NCBI RefSeq assembly: GCF_028453695.1
Contig: NC_135773.1
Coordinates: 3,906,001-3,970,000 of the forward strand
Source of the DNA: Augochlora pura
Taxonomy: Eukaryota; Arthropoda; Insecta; Hymenoptera; Halictidae
Reading direction: 5' to 3'
DNA length: 64,000 nucleotides
The position numbers were made by a program, and so were the translations under genes. Shown here piece after piece: positions 34,381-45,332 of the stretch. Numbering within the stretch: the stretch's first letter is position 1; every line of letters starts with the position of its first letter. The notes beneath the pieces are model-generated. The model made no database searches and was not told the origin of the DNA. It saw only the letters and a program-made list of their open reading frames with translations.

Positions 34381-35599
34381 AAGGGATTTATTTATAAAAA
34401 TTTTTATGCTTTAATAATTAATAGCCGTTAAATTTTACGATGAAGTACAGTATAGTTTATATCTTTAGTGTTCGTAATTACTCTGCTGCTGACGATTCAT
34501 CGTGAACAATGTATAGCGTCATCTCAAATAAGTTGAAAATATTTTATTAAATATATTCGTTACAAAACTCGCATATAAAGCTTATATTGTAGATGAAATC
34601 TCATAAACGCTTTTATAATATTGCGAAAAGAATAAAATTCAGTCAGAATAAAATTTTATACTGTAAATTACTCTGACTGTTCACGACCAAATTAATATAC
34701 TTGTTAAAAATATTCATGGCGTATATCAGTAACGTGGATAGTACTCCTCAGTTTAATAAAAGATATTGTTTTATCAAATCTTACGAAAATGACTAAACAT
34801 AATTTGAAGCGCTATTGAAAATGATTAAACTTACAATGTTCCCTAACTGCGTTCAAGATCAAATAATTTCATTAAATACAGTACCAATTGTGCATTAACA
34901 CGCATATTAAATTATTTATCGTCAATCTCATAATAATCTACTGTTAAAAAATAATTTATCAAATTATTAGATATTGCATTAAAATGCTAAGTCGAATTGA
35001 AATTACCGTATAAAGTGTTTCTTTTGTTGCAACGCACGCATTGGACAACCGTGACAGACAAGAGAAAGGGATTTGCAATTTTTGGAGCATTATCGTTCCC
35101 GCATATTTATTTCGACATTTTCTCGGCGAACAGATATTGCGCGAAGTTAATGAGAAATTCGTGACCGATTTTACGGGTGTAACGGACATGTTACAACGGC
35201 GCTGCGAGTTTCATTCGTTTGAAATCTCATTCGTGCACAATTGTGTAAAAGGGGATGGAACGGAAGCTTCGTTTCTAAAAAAAAAACAACAACAATGTCG
35301 GCATCGTCCGCGTAAAAAGTAAAAATTTTATCTCATCTGCCGGACAAAACTTTTGTTCAATCATAGCTTTTTATGAAAGTGCACAAGCATTTCAAATTAT
35401 ATTACACGATATTCCCGGGAATTAATTGTAATCTAGTAGGGACAATGAATGAAATCCGATGTAACCATTGTTCGTATTCTTGTGGAATAATGTATTGTAT
35501 ATGTTTGCGTAACATATCAGTTGCGTACCCTTTTTTCCAATAATTGTTTGTGGTAGTTAAAGGAGTGTGTGTAAATGAAAATAGTTAATGTGTATTATC
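34381..35599. other. AT-rich stretch with one protein-like frame
   Basis: Mostly plain AT-rich DNA. The + frame at 35041-35322 (93 codons, beginning MDNRDRQEKGICNFWSIIVP) has a natural residue mix and a higher GC content than its flanks, but no recognised domain or upstream exon structure. I do not call it a gene. Confidence 0.4.
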
Positions 35600-35815
35600 T
35601 TAACCCTTTACGATCGCATGTCTACTGTCAGCCACCGAAGCTATTTATTTATTTTCTTTTTATATGAAATTAAAACATATGATATATATATTTAAATTTT
35701 AAAAAATTATTAATAAATTTCGTTTTTCCTACTTAAGCTTGCATATTATGTTTTATTATTCGTGAATCGATAATTAATGTCGATCACTGCTATATACAAA
35801 CTTAACCTCTAAAGG
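35600..35815 (+). mobile_element. TTAA-family MITE copy
   Basis: Begins TTAACCCTTTACGATCGC and continues with TGTCTACTGTCAGCCACCGA. This is the same order seen on the minus strand of the copy at 43393-43617, as is the internal AATAAATTTCGTTTTTCC. The right end (CTCTAAAGGG near 35815) is decayed and without a clear TTAA. Confidence 0.72.
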
Positions 35816-37579
35816 GATGAATTTTTACAATAGGGAATAACCTATTTAATTTTTTCCTATTTTTTATCATTCATTTTATTTAATTCGATGTGGTATTTTT
35901 CGGTATTGCTGATAATTTTTCAACTGATTCTAATTTTCTTTATACTTAGAAAAATCGTAATTAAAAAAAAACTAAATGTTCGCAACCTTGAAGAGGTTAG
36001 TATAGCCTCAAAGAATTAATAAACGCATTTGTCAAGAGTCTACTCGACGATTAACAAATTCGCCACAACGATCGCAATAATTCTAAAAAGAATCTCCCCC
36101 GTAATTCATTTTTAACTCGTCAATTTTCGGCAGAAGTGCGCTCGTTCGAGCTGAAAAAAACGCCAATATTTGCGGCAGAGCCGAAGGGCACAAAGGGTCT
36201 TCTTAATCAAATTACCCAATGTTCGTACGCCGGATCTTTTCCCGGCCGGTTACATAGAGCTCGCTTTGACGTATAAAAAGCAAAATTCTCCTTTATTAAT
36301 CGCGCGTTTAATCGGCGGCACGGCCGAGGAGAACGCTAAACCGTTCCGCGGCTACAAAAGGATCGAAACCCAGCCGATTGATACAAAGGAAACCGTTCGC
36401 GCGCGCGCGACCGGCAGATAGCAGTCCGTCGAAATTGACGGGCATCATTCGATCGCGTCGCAACAAAATCCCAGGCGAATACATATTTTCGCGAAAATTT
36501 ACGCGGCCGGCGTCTGTTTCCACAAATCGATCGGCCCCGACCTCCAAAAACTTTCGCTCGCCCGCAACCGCGAAACGTTAACGCTGGAAACATGTTTTTT
36601 TTTTATATCCGAAAGCGTTATTTTAAGTTTCAAGGTTAGGTCAGCGTCAGAGTTATTTAATTAATGAAACTGAAGGCAGAAAGATGTAATTCATCCTGGA
36701 ATGTATTAGATTAACTGGAGGATAAGATTATAGTCTGAAAATGTTACGCAAATTCACTGTTTCACAATGCTATTGAACAAATGTTTGTTCAATACATTGC
36801 AATAAAACTGAAACTCAAAGTAATAAATTTTATATCATTTTACGCGATTTAAAGAATCAATTAATAAACCCATGAATTCGCATATATTAATTCAATCTTG
36901 TAATTCAATCCTGTCATCGCTTAAGCTTTATTATTCTTAACTTCTAAGAATAAATTTTTTTTAATAGTTCACTTCTCTGAATTTGATCTTCAAAGCGATG
37001 ACCTCTTACACGTAATTTAAATAATTACCCAAAGTCTTGAATTAAATTTAAATTAAGAATTTAAAGATGAAAGGGTCATCGATTCAAAAATCAAAATTTG
37101 TTCCAAATATGAAACTTTAGAAATTCATTTTTGGCATCGATGGAAGGGTTTCTCGATCATCGTGTGACACAGGTACCGGAAATCGTTCGGCAAAATCCCG
37201 GGGGAACCCGTTTCCGTGGCGTAATTTCGGCGCGCGACCGAGAAATCCCCGCGAACCGCGGGAAACAAGAAATAACGAGCTGCCGCGCACTCTAATTACT
37301 CGGCGAGTTTACACCGGCCCCGGCCGAAGACGTTGGGCGAAGTTTCTTTCAATCCGAGCCCTTCCCGCCGTGGAAGTTCCGCGGGCCGGTCGGCATTTCG
37401 ACTGTAATAAGGTCGGCGGATACTCTGTTGACAATAAGTTTCGAAGCAATAAATGGCGGAATAGCGACGAATTGAATACGTTTCGTTCGGGGGAGTCAAG
37501 AGAATATTGCGGTCTCCGTCGGCCGAATCAAAGAACTAGGGCAAACTGCGATCGTTCGGGTGAAAAAAAAAACGAGCAA
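35816..37579. other. Two GC-rich islands in AT-rich DNA; no recognisable gene
   Basis: 36110-36600 and 37130-37570 are CpG-rich with overlapping frames on both strands. The intervening DNA is AT-rich and featureless. Confidence 0.5.
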
Positions 37580-37592
37580 GATAGCGAGAGTG

Positions 37593-37623
<31 letters not shown>

Positions 37624-37643
37624 GAGAGTGAGAGCCAGAGAGG
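37580..37643. repeat. Interrupted (GA)n tract
   Basis: GA repeats with GAGT, CAGATAGACAG and CCAG interruptions, preceded by an A10 run. Confidence 0.92.
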
Positions 37644-39140
37644 GATCTATCTATTACCGAATTCAATTAAAAATTGCATTTGTTGCGACGTCCGTGCCTC
37701 TCTGTTTTTCGCCGTTTTAATGGAGACCGGTTTCCGCCCGAGCTTTCGAATCGCGTAAGAAAAATGATAGATTCTGCTTTGTGCCGTAACGCGGAATTGT
37801 ATTCCATTTACCTCTTTGAGAAAGATAAATGATTCTGGAAATGGAACCGCGACCGTTTCCCACGATTCCTTGCGCTTAAATCGCCGCGGAATTTATTTTT
37901 AACGAATATTATCCCGTGAATAGGTCCCCGTGACAGACGATGGTAACTGCTATTCAACGTGTATCGCCGGTGTTTGCGAATGTGTAACGAGCCTTGTCGT
38001 TTGCTTTCAGGTAAGTTGCCGATGCTGTGAACCAGGTAGACGTGGCGCGGCAGGATTGCCATACTTTCCGTGAGTAGAAATTTCAGGTTTCGTCGGTGAA
38101 TTGTGCATTGTTTGGGAAAATGGTTAGCTGTGATTTAAAAGAACGTTTATTAGAGTGTTGTTACGTTATTTTAGGCTTGTCTGAAGTATTGCTATAGTTA
38201 GTATTACTATAATAGGTTTGTATCTTAAATAAGTACAAATCTGTGGTGTAATTCTGATGGATTGTTAATATGTGAGTGAGAAATGTGCAGACATTTCGAT
38301 GTTCTTGTTTATCTGAAATTTAATGGTTTAATAAATATGATAAAGTTAGCTATTTAGTATTATAACTAACTAAAATATAGTACTTATAGTATTAAAACTA
38401 GACCTTTATAGTGTTACTAGATCTTTATGCAAGATAAAAATAGTCTACGTTTGTTATAAGAATTTGGAGTCACTTAAGAACTGTTCCATAATTAAAGACA
38501 ATGTATGAATACTTCACTTATTTTGCACTTCCTCTTCTTTAAAATTACAGCTATCCATTTTATCCAAAATATATCAAATTCTCAGCCCAGTTATAACATA
38601 CTTTCATCTTCAATTATTTTATACATATACAATACAAATATTTTACATCACGAATGCAGGAACACAAAACTAGAAAACCCCTCAAAAGAATCGAATTTAG
38701 CACTGATACTTTACTTTTATTTTATAGAAATTTCCAAGAAAAGAGATATACGACAACTCTATTGTTCGACTGCTAAAATACGCAATTATTAATTATTAAA
38801 ATACACAATTATTTATCCAGTAACGAACAGGAAAGTTGTTTAAACTTTGAAATACTGACGTTTGTAATATCCACTGATAATTCGACATTTATCAGTAGCT
38901 GAATCATTGCTAACAGAAGATAAATTCGTCGCAGTCTAACTATATCATAAATATCGTAAAATTATGGTAACTTCGACGATTATCCTTCTTCACAAATCGA
39001 TCAGATTTCGGTTGCACGGGACCGTGGGATTCTTTTCCGTTCGCTTTCTATTTTTATTGTCGCGAGGTGAGAGTGCGACTGTTCACACGGAATCGAGCAG
39101 CCCTAGAAACACGGCACACGCTTTCCCCGATGCACCATCG

Positions 39141-39143
<3 letters not shown>
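37644..39143. other. No gene seen
   Basis: Balanced to 38070, AT-rich to about 38960, then GC-rich. Frames up to 95 codons are unremarkable. In the AT-rich part the word TAGTATTA recurs, without a clear period. Confidence 0.5.

Positions 39144-39185
<42 letters not shown>
39144..39185. repeat. (TC)n microsatellite
   Basis: Uninterrupted TC run of about 21 repeats, followed by CCCCTCTGTCC. It produces S/L or E/R runs in overlapping chance frames. Confidence 0.97.
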
Positions 39186-39187
<2 letters not shown>

Positions 39188-39843
39188 CCTCTGTCCTCTT
39201 TCTTTCTCTCTCAGCCGGTTCGAAAACAGTGGTGTGTAGCTTCCGGCAGTGCTTACCTCGCATCCCGCCGGAAAGCATTATACTAACGCCGTTTTTCCCG
39301 GCGAGAACGGTTTTTCAAAAACGCTAAATTCGCTATTTATATTCTCGCGCACACACGACACGGCGACGGGAAGAGTGAAGCGCTGCTCGAGGAAGGGTTG
39401 AAAGGAGGCCAGCGGACCCTACAATCTCTCCGGTTAAATCTAGAATAGCGTGAAACAGTGCTGCGCGTACACGCGTGCGACAACGTTTCTACGCGAGAGG
39501 ATCGGCCACGAGAAAATTCTGTTCCTCCGACTACGAAATCCACCGTTTACACGCCCCGCCTACCTATGGGGGATTGCAATGCGAATCTGCGGTCACAGAT
39601 TCGCAGCGCACGCATTGCTGGTCAGAAGTTTAGGAAAACCGCGCGAGTTACGCGGGGTGGGGGCAACCTTCCAGTGAAACGCGGCGACGAGCGCGACGAT
39701 TTGAAATTAAATGAAACATCGGTTTATCCGAAGTGCTAAATTACTTCATTTAAAATCTTGCGCGTGGGGATATTTTGATATTTCATATTGTCAAGGAAAT
39801 TGAGGAAAAATTATTACGTACAGATGGTCGATTGTTTTAAATG
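39186..39843. other. GC-rich island, no recognisable gene
   Basis: CpG-rich DNA open in two + registers at once (75 and 93 codons) and on the minus strand. Nothing recognisable. Confidence 0.5.
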
Positions 39844-39900
39844 TTAACACCTTGACGTACCATTCTCTTCGCAATTACTGCGATTAGGAATTTGCACTTA
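39844..39900 (+). mobile_element. TTAA-family terminus
   Basis: TTAACACCTTGACGTACCAT followed by TTACTGCGATTAGGAATT matches the left end of the 28528-29055 copy and the minus-strand copy at 19814. The 27-bp repeat array begins where those copies continue, so the array may have grown inside the element. No right end is recognisable. Confidence 0.6.
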
Positions 39901-39906
39901 TGGCAG

Positions 39907-40077
39907 AAATTGCCAAATTTTATATAAAAACCCAAATTGCCAAATTTTATATAAAAATCCAAATTGCCAAATTTTATATAAAAACCCAAATTGCCAAATT
40001 TTATATAAAAACCCAAATTGCCAAATTTTATACAAAAACCCAAATTGCCAAATTTTATACAAAATCCCAAATTGCGA
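39907..40077. repeat. 27-bp tandem repeat, six copies plus a part
   Basis: Units of AAATTGCCAAATTTTATATA plus AAAACCC start at 39907, 39934, 39961, 39988, 40015 and 40042, exactly 27 bp apart. Because 27 is a multiple of three and the unit lacks stop codons in one register per strand, it reads as a nine-residue repeat on both strands: IAKFYIKTQ (+) and FGNLGFYIK (-). The last two units share TATACA in place of TATATA. Confidence 0.97.
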
Positions 40078-42146
40078 AACAAACTATCTACGGACTCGAA
40101 TCGGTATCGTTATCCAAAAACAATTGCTCTCCCGCGAACACTGAAATATTACACAACACGGCTTCGCGAAGTCTGAGAAATGAAATTTTTCCGTAGAACG
40201 GTACCGCGCGCGCGCGTGAACGTATCGATAGATCCATCAATCACGCGCGCGCGGGGCAGCGCGATGTACTTGGAAATTCTTTTGGTAACGCATTCCGGAA
40301 ATTCTCCATGGAAATCGGGACACGTCGACGGTGCAATCGGGGTTGTGTAGTTTCCCCCGACGCGAAACGGCAGAGCGGCGGCAATGCGGCTGATCGCCGG
40401 GGCGAGGAATCGCGTCGAGCTGGTTCGCCGTTTAGCGGCGGTGACCGCGTCGCGCGTGGAAATTAGCCCACTTTGTAGCTCGTTATTGCGCCGAACCCTT
40501 TCGCTAGGGAAATTAATTTGCACAGTCAACACGGAGATAAGGCGGACGAGAAACGGTCGGCGCAAACAATGCCGCGGCCGTCGCCGCGTTCGGTTACCGG
40601 TTTCGAAGAACCGCGTAGCCAGCTTCGAACACTTGCGCTCGATGGCTCGACCCGTAAAGGATTAATGCTGTTAATTTAATAGAGTCGGGCCGGGAAAGGG
40701 TTCTCTCAAGGATTCCACGTTTCATCGTAATCTTTTTTCTCGACCCGGTTTCCTTTTCAAACGGGAAGCGGTTGCATTGATTTGCTGCGCCGCGGAAAAC
40801 GAAATGGTTTCCCTGCGCGAGGGCGTGTGCCGCTTGAAAGGAGAGAGCCGGGCGAGATCGATGATTGAAAGTAACATCGGTGCTTTTGTGGCGCCGCGTA
40901 ATTGATTACGATCTGACCACCGTGATACCTTTAATTAATATTTTCACCTGTAGCGGATATTAGCCGGCCGTATCACGCATTGAACGCGCAAATTCTAGCC
41001 ATCTGCTTTTTGTCTACGGAAAGACACAATTCGCGTTTGTTACAGTCGCGAAGGTAAGTTCAGGAAGAATTTTATTGCAGTTGGCGAGCTGTTGAATAAA
41101 TTCGATCTTGTAATTTTTAGCAGGTGCTTTTAGTGCACGGCGGGTTCAGCGTTGATGCGCAGTTGATATAGGTCACGCGCGGCACTGCAATATGTATAAA
41201 GCATTTTCTACCTCCGGTTGGTCATTTCGCTGCGGAGAGGGCCGTTATGTTTACTATTATTGTTATTTCTTATTGCTATTATTGCGTCGACGGTATTGCG
41301 CAATGTCTGGATGGAAACGCTGCAAGTATCATGTTTACAGGATGCTTCATATGGGCGGAGTGTCGTTAGAGGTTACTTTAAAATATTAATCTACGAACGT
41401 TCGGTATGTTCTCGTGTATGACGCGCAGATTTGTTTAAACAATGTAATGATACAGTGTTGATGAATTGTTTACGAAATTACGATTAATCTTGCTATTGTA
41501 TTTACATTCTGATGTTAATTGTTATTATATAAAATGGTTAAAGTTAAAATGACATAAAATGATTTTATTTATTTATAGAATTTTTTCTACGATTCTAAAC
41601 ATCTATACAGTAACTAGACTACAGTATATCAATTATCGGGTGTCTTCTATTTCTCACCGCGAAGAAATCGCATCGACGCGACTTCGAAAACCCGTATCGA
41701 CACGGTAAATCACTTTTCGAAGTTTCTATTTTTAAGCGGACCGCGTCACCGTTTCTTCGCGAGCGAGCCGCGGGGCGGAATATTTTTAAAAAGTTAATGG
41801 GTTAAGAGAATCGATACGCTCGAAACATCGTTAGCGGCAGTTCCGCTGGATTCTGAGAGCCACTTCCGCCGATATCCAGCCGGCTCATAATTCGCCGACG
41901 AAATGACATCGCGGTTTCCGGCTGAATTGAGCGACAGACTGAAGCGGCCACTAGACGTATAATTGAAACCCCGCCACGGAAGTTGCATTCGTTCGGGAAG
42001 ATGGCCGCGACGTTTGTTCACCCCTTCGCTCACTCTCTCTCTCTCGTCCTCCCACCCCTCTTTCCATTTGCTCTTTTCGCGGTGGACTGTTGCCGATTGC
42101 CGCGTCCGTCCATCCGTCTATTGGAAATCGCGGAATCTGAGCACGT
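40078..42146. other. GC-rich island, then mixed DNA; no recognisable gene
   Basis: CpG-rich to about 41000, with a CG-alternating word (CGCGCGCGCG) near 40210. 41000-41600 is balanced to AT-rich and 41640-42140 GC-rich with a short CT run at about 42032. AAGATGGCCGC at 41998 resembles a YY1/Pho-type site. Frames up to 138 codons overlap on both strands and are not recognisable. Confidence 0.5.
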
Positions 42147-42165
42147 TATACCGGGTGTCCCAACT
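42147..42165 (+). mobile_element. TATACCGGGTGTCCCAAC terminus
   Basis: A transposon-end-like word of the TATAC-GGGTG-CC type, related to 54637-54657 and to the minus strand at 27163-27180. It lies just outside the inverted-repeat element that follows and may belong to it. Confidence 0.4.
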
Positions 42166-42373
42166 AAACTTAATTTACCGATAGAAAGTTGTTTACGTAA
42201 ATATATAAAACTGTATATCTTTTTTTAAAAGCTGTTGATTTAATCAAAATATGTCCCGTTTGCTTTACTACACCCTTTTCAACAAGATATCAATACAGAA
42301 ATGCCTGCCTTAAACAAATTCTGATCTCTCGAATTAATAAACTCTGATATGGAATATTTCAGAGTGTCTTCAT

Positions 42374-42930
42374 TTATATACTATTTAGCCCGTCGAAACT
42401 CGGGCAGATATTGAGCAGTTTTAGGACAGTGTTGTCATTATACGTTGTTCGGCTAAGGAATGTGACAGCGACCTGTCATAAATAATGTCGGGATTAAGAG
42501 AAATAGAACGAACCCCAGCATGAAAAACGTAAACACTTGAGTTTTTCTTCTCTGACGTCAGCTCTCCTATGTTGCCAATAGGTTCGCCCTCGGCGCGTGG
42601 CTGTTCCATTACAAACCGCGCGAAGCATGTTGACCAGCTCTGCGCTCGCATTTTACCGCATTTTCGTAACTTCCCCTCTACCTCTCGGACGTTAGAGACC
42701 CTTAGCGGACGGCTGGCGGATATATCCGCCCAAGCGTGTTTACCGCTGCGGACCGCTGGCGGATATATCCGCCCAAAATACTGCGCGCTCCAATACCCGT
42801 CGTCCACAGCGACGCTCGCCCGTCGAGCGCCGCCGTCCGAAGCCACTTCCACTGGAAATCTGAAATAAATCTTCTGGTTTATAGTATCTCTATCTGCTGC
42901 GATAAAGTGCATTTTATTAGGTTGGTGCAT
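42374..42930 (-). other. Open frames inside the inverted-repeat element
   Basis: A 169-codon minus frame (42421-42930) ends SLSHSLAEQRIMTTLS. In the next register a 33-codon open stretch at 42374-42475 reads LSRTTYNDNTVLKLLNICPS and onward, which looks equally protein-like. The change of register would fit a frameshifted remnant of a longer coding sequence, or chance in a GC-rich core. I recognise no domain. Confidence 0.2.
42715..42773. repeat. Two identical 16-bp palindromes
   Basis: GGCGGATATATCCGCC, a perfect palindrome, occurs at 42715-42730 and 42758-42773, each preceded by GCT and followed by CAA or CAAA. The surrounding words AGCGGAC and GCGGACCGCTGGC add further partial dyad symmetry. 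Confidence 0.92.
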
Positions 42931-42935
42931 ATGAA
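42915..42935 (+). mobile_element. Solo mariner-type terminus
   Basis: TA followed by TTAGGTTGGTGCATATGAA. The start TTAGGTTGGTGC is the well-known TIR start of irritans-type mariners. No inverted partner or transposase is visible nearby, so this is a lone end lying within the larger inverted-repeat element. Confidence 0.55.
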
Positions 42936-43263
42936 TACTATATACTATTTATCCTGCAAGAACACTATATACTATTTAGCCCGTAAAAACTGTCCTAAAT
43001 GTTTAAAATAGCGAAAGATCTATATTGTATAAAATTTTATATTTTACTTCATTTAATTTCGCAATTGTTTTGTACGACGTATGCGTAGTTTTTGTGGGCT
43101 AAACGGTATGTAAATGGAGACAGTCTGAAAAATTCCATACTACAGTTTATTGATCCGAAAAATCAGAATTTCTTGAAGACAGACATTTATGAATTAAACT
43201 CGCGTTGGGGAAAGTGTATTGAAACAAATGGGGCACATTTTGATTAAATTAATAGCTTTTAGA

Positions 43264-43392
43264 TCGCGGATTTTCGTCTCTTTTTATTTAATAATTAACT
43301 TATTGAATCTACAATTTAATTATGATATACGCAACGATTGAATTTCAACCCTTTACCAGTGCAGCCAGCGATAGTCACCCAAGATCATACAG
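43264..43392. other. AT-rich spacer with a second TTAA-family end
   Basis: AT-rich DNA ending in TTCAACCCTTTACCAGTG at about 43347, a further terminus of the TTAA family directly abutting the copy that follows. Confidence 0.4.
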
Positions 43393-43617
43393 TTCAACCC
43401 TTTGCGGTCGTATTAAATTTATACACAAGTCATGCTGGTCGTAATTAATTTTCTTTCGGTGGACAATAATAAAAGAAGGAAAAACGAAATTTATTAACTC
43501 CTTTTTAATGTTTAGACATATGTTACACAATAATATGTTTCAATATTATTTAAAAATAAAAAAAAAGAATAAATTGCTTCGGTGACTGAGAGTAGACACA
43601 CGACAACAAAGGGTTAA
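43393..43617 (-). mobile_element. TTAA-family MITE (225 bp)
   Basis: Right TTAA at 43614-43617; the left flank is TTCAA, a decayed target site. The ends are CAACCCTTTGCGGTCGTA and, on the opposite strand, TTAACCCTTTGTTGTCGTGT. On the minus strand the order GTGTCTACTC, TCACCGAAG, AATAAATTTCGTTTTTCC matches the copy at 35600-35815, so the two are orthogonal insertions of one subfamily. No open frame. Confidence 0.78.
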
Positions 43618-44181
43618 AAGTAACTGTACGCATTTCCGAATAATTTCACGATTCACATAAATATAAAACTGTATAATAGACAGTAAATATATAAATATAG
43701 AACTAACAATTTGAATCCCACAATAAGTAGTCGCGGGTCGAATGAAACGCGTTAATAGTCTTACGATAAAATCAGATGCTGGACTGGTGTTTGTTCCAAA
43801 CGAAGTATATCTCGAGGACTTATTGATCGTCCGGCTGAAAAGTATAAACGGCGGAAGTGGCGATCTTATCCCGGATAATCCAACTCGGAGGAGTTTCCGT
43901 TCGATCGGGTGACATCCGACGGTATCTGCGGGCGTCGCGCTATCTGCAACTTATCCGAACGATTTTTGCCCGGTCGTGTCCCGACCTTATGAATCTTCCT
44001 CGGGCGTGCACACGGACGGCGCGTGTCGGAAATTTCCGTTCGGTTATCGGCGAGTGGACGCTCGAGCGGGGCCGTTCCCGGCGACTTCGATATCTCCACG
44101 GGAAACCGCTCTCGAAGCATTAACCCCCGCGCACTCGTTAAGGAGGAGAACGAGGCGAGAGGAACTGTTCGCCGCGAGGAT
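43618..44181. other. No gene seen; GC-rich from 43.84 kb
   Basis: AT-rich to about 43760, with a lone GAAACGCGTTAA end (43744-43755) matching the mini-element at 16132-16212. CpG-rich after that, with overlapping frames of 78-88 codons on both strands. Confidence 0.5.
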
Positions 44182-44257
44182 GACGAGGAAAGCGGAGGGT
44201 GGCGAGGAAAGCGGAGGGTGACGAGGAAAGCGGTGGATGACGAGGAAAGTAGAGGGT
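44182..44257. repeat. 19-bp GC-rich tandem repeat, four copies
   Basis: Units GACGAGGAAAGCGGAGGGT and close variants start at 44182, 44201, 44220 and 44239, exactly 19 bp apart. Variation is confined to GGCG/GACG at the start and GTGGAT/TAGAGGGT at the end. Confidence 0.96.
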
Positions 44258-45332
44258 GAAACAGAGGGCATCGCGGAGCAGACGATCCGGCGAGGGGGAA
44301 GAGGTTTGAAGACGATCCGACCTAGGCTCGCGCGAGATGGGCCAAGAGAGGCGAGAGATGGCGATCGCAAATCGAACCGAGCCCCGTGGGCACGGTATGA
44401 CGAACCGATGGGGGATGAAACGGGCGAACCCGAGATACAGCCTCTTCCCCCCCTCCTCCCGCGCTCGTTTCCCGATTGGGTCACCCCGGGATGATGGAAC
44501 GCGGAAAAAGAAGGAACAAGGATCCGATATAATGGCGCTCCTTTGAGAACCGGAATCGCGCTGGCCGAGTCCTCGGTCCCGGGGGCTTCGAGTCAGGGGT
44601 CGTCGACTGGAAGTTTTAAATGATACGCCGTTTGCCGAGTGCCATGTATCTGCTTTTCTTCCCCCGTCTTTGCGCGTCGCCGCCGCCGCCCCCGCGCGGC
44701 CACTATTTATCCTGGAATGAGTTGCCGGAACGCTCAGCCATGGGGCAACCGACCCAAAAGCCGTAAAAGTAAAAAGTACCGTTTCGTAAGTGCCCTCCAA
44801 ATTTTTATCGAACTTCCGTACCGTATCGTTCCGCGATTTTCGTACGAAATAAAAACTTACAAGCTTCGTCGTACTTTTTGTGCGCCCGTATGGGAACGGT
44901 TGTAAAAATCTTTGGAAACTGTTATCCTTTTTCTGTATTTTCTTTATATGCTATTATTCAAATGCAGTAATAGTTAGACACATTTTTTTAACTTATTATA
45001 AAAATTCATGGTAAAGAGCGTTAATTGTTAATACTGTTACATGATTCCAAGGAAACCCATTTTAAAATAACTGAACTGGCTTTCTATTTTCACTTATAAT
45101 TTGGAATATTTATTCACAGAGATTCAGTAATTTAATTTGAGCCGTATAAGCTGTATTTTAGAATTATATTATTATTTATAAATTTTATTACTAAAGCAAA
45201 TTTTACTAAACGCTGTCAAAATGAATTTTCTGTCTTACTATAAATGATCTCTAAATCACTAGTCGAAAACTTGATTGTAAAAAATAAGAAAATTGGACAT
45301 AAATGTCAAGGTTGAAAATCAGAAAATATTTT
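44258..45332. other. GC-rich island, then AT-rich; no recognisable gene
   Basis: Frames of 146 and 220 codons on the minus strand and 69-88 on the plus strand overlap in CpG-rich DNA up to about 44900. Part of their sequence comes from the 19-bp repeat. 44910-45330 is AT-rich and featureless. Confidence 0.5.

Larger units (their letters stand above)
42227..43263. mobile_element. Inverted-repeat element (~1.04 kb) with nested inner repeats
   Basis: The left arm (42227-42400) and right arm (43086-43263) are inverted copies about 170-180 bp long, roughly three-quarters identical. Shared words are AAAAGCT(G/A)TT, ATTTAATCAAAAT, AATTCTGAT, AATAAACT, TATGGAAT and TTTAGCCC. Inside, TTTTAGGACAGT (about 42420) and ACTGTCCTAAA (about 42990) form a second inverted pair, and TATACTATTTAGCCCGT recurs near 42967. 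The GC-rich core (42430-42870) differs sharply from the AT-rich arms. No TSD or transposase is recognised. It is a composite or foldback-type element. Confidence 0.65.

Noticed and set aside
39142..39190. Runs of S/L or E/R residues in frames over GA/CT tracts
   Set aside because: They are direct translations of dinucleotide repeats and occur at every such tract in the window.
39907..40077. CRISPR-like array (regular 27-bp repeats)
   Set aside because: The units are contiguous with no unique spacers, and the surroundings are eukaryotic. It is an ordinary tandem repeat.
44138..44800. 220-codon minus frame
   Set aside because: Part of it translates the 19-bp repeat, it overlaps a 146-codon minus frame and 69-88-codon plus frames, and the product is S/R/P-rich without recognisable motifs.
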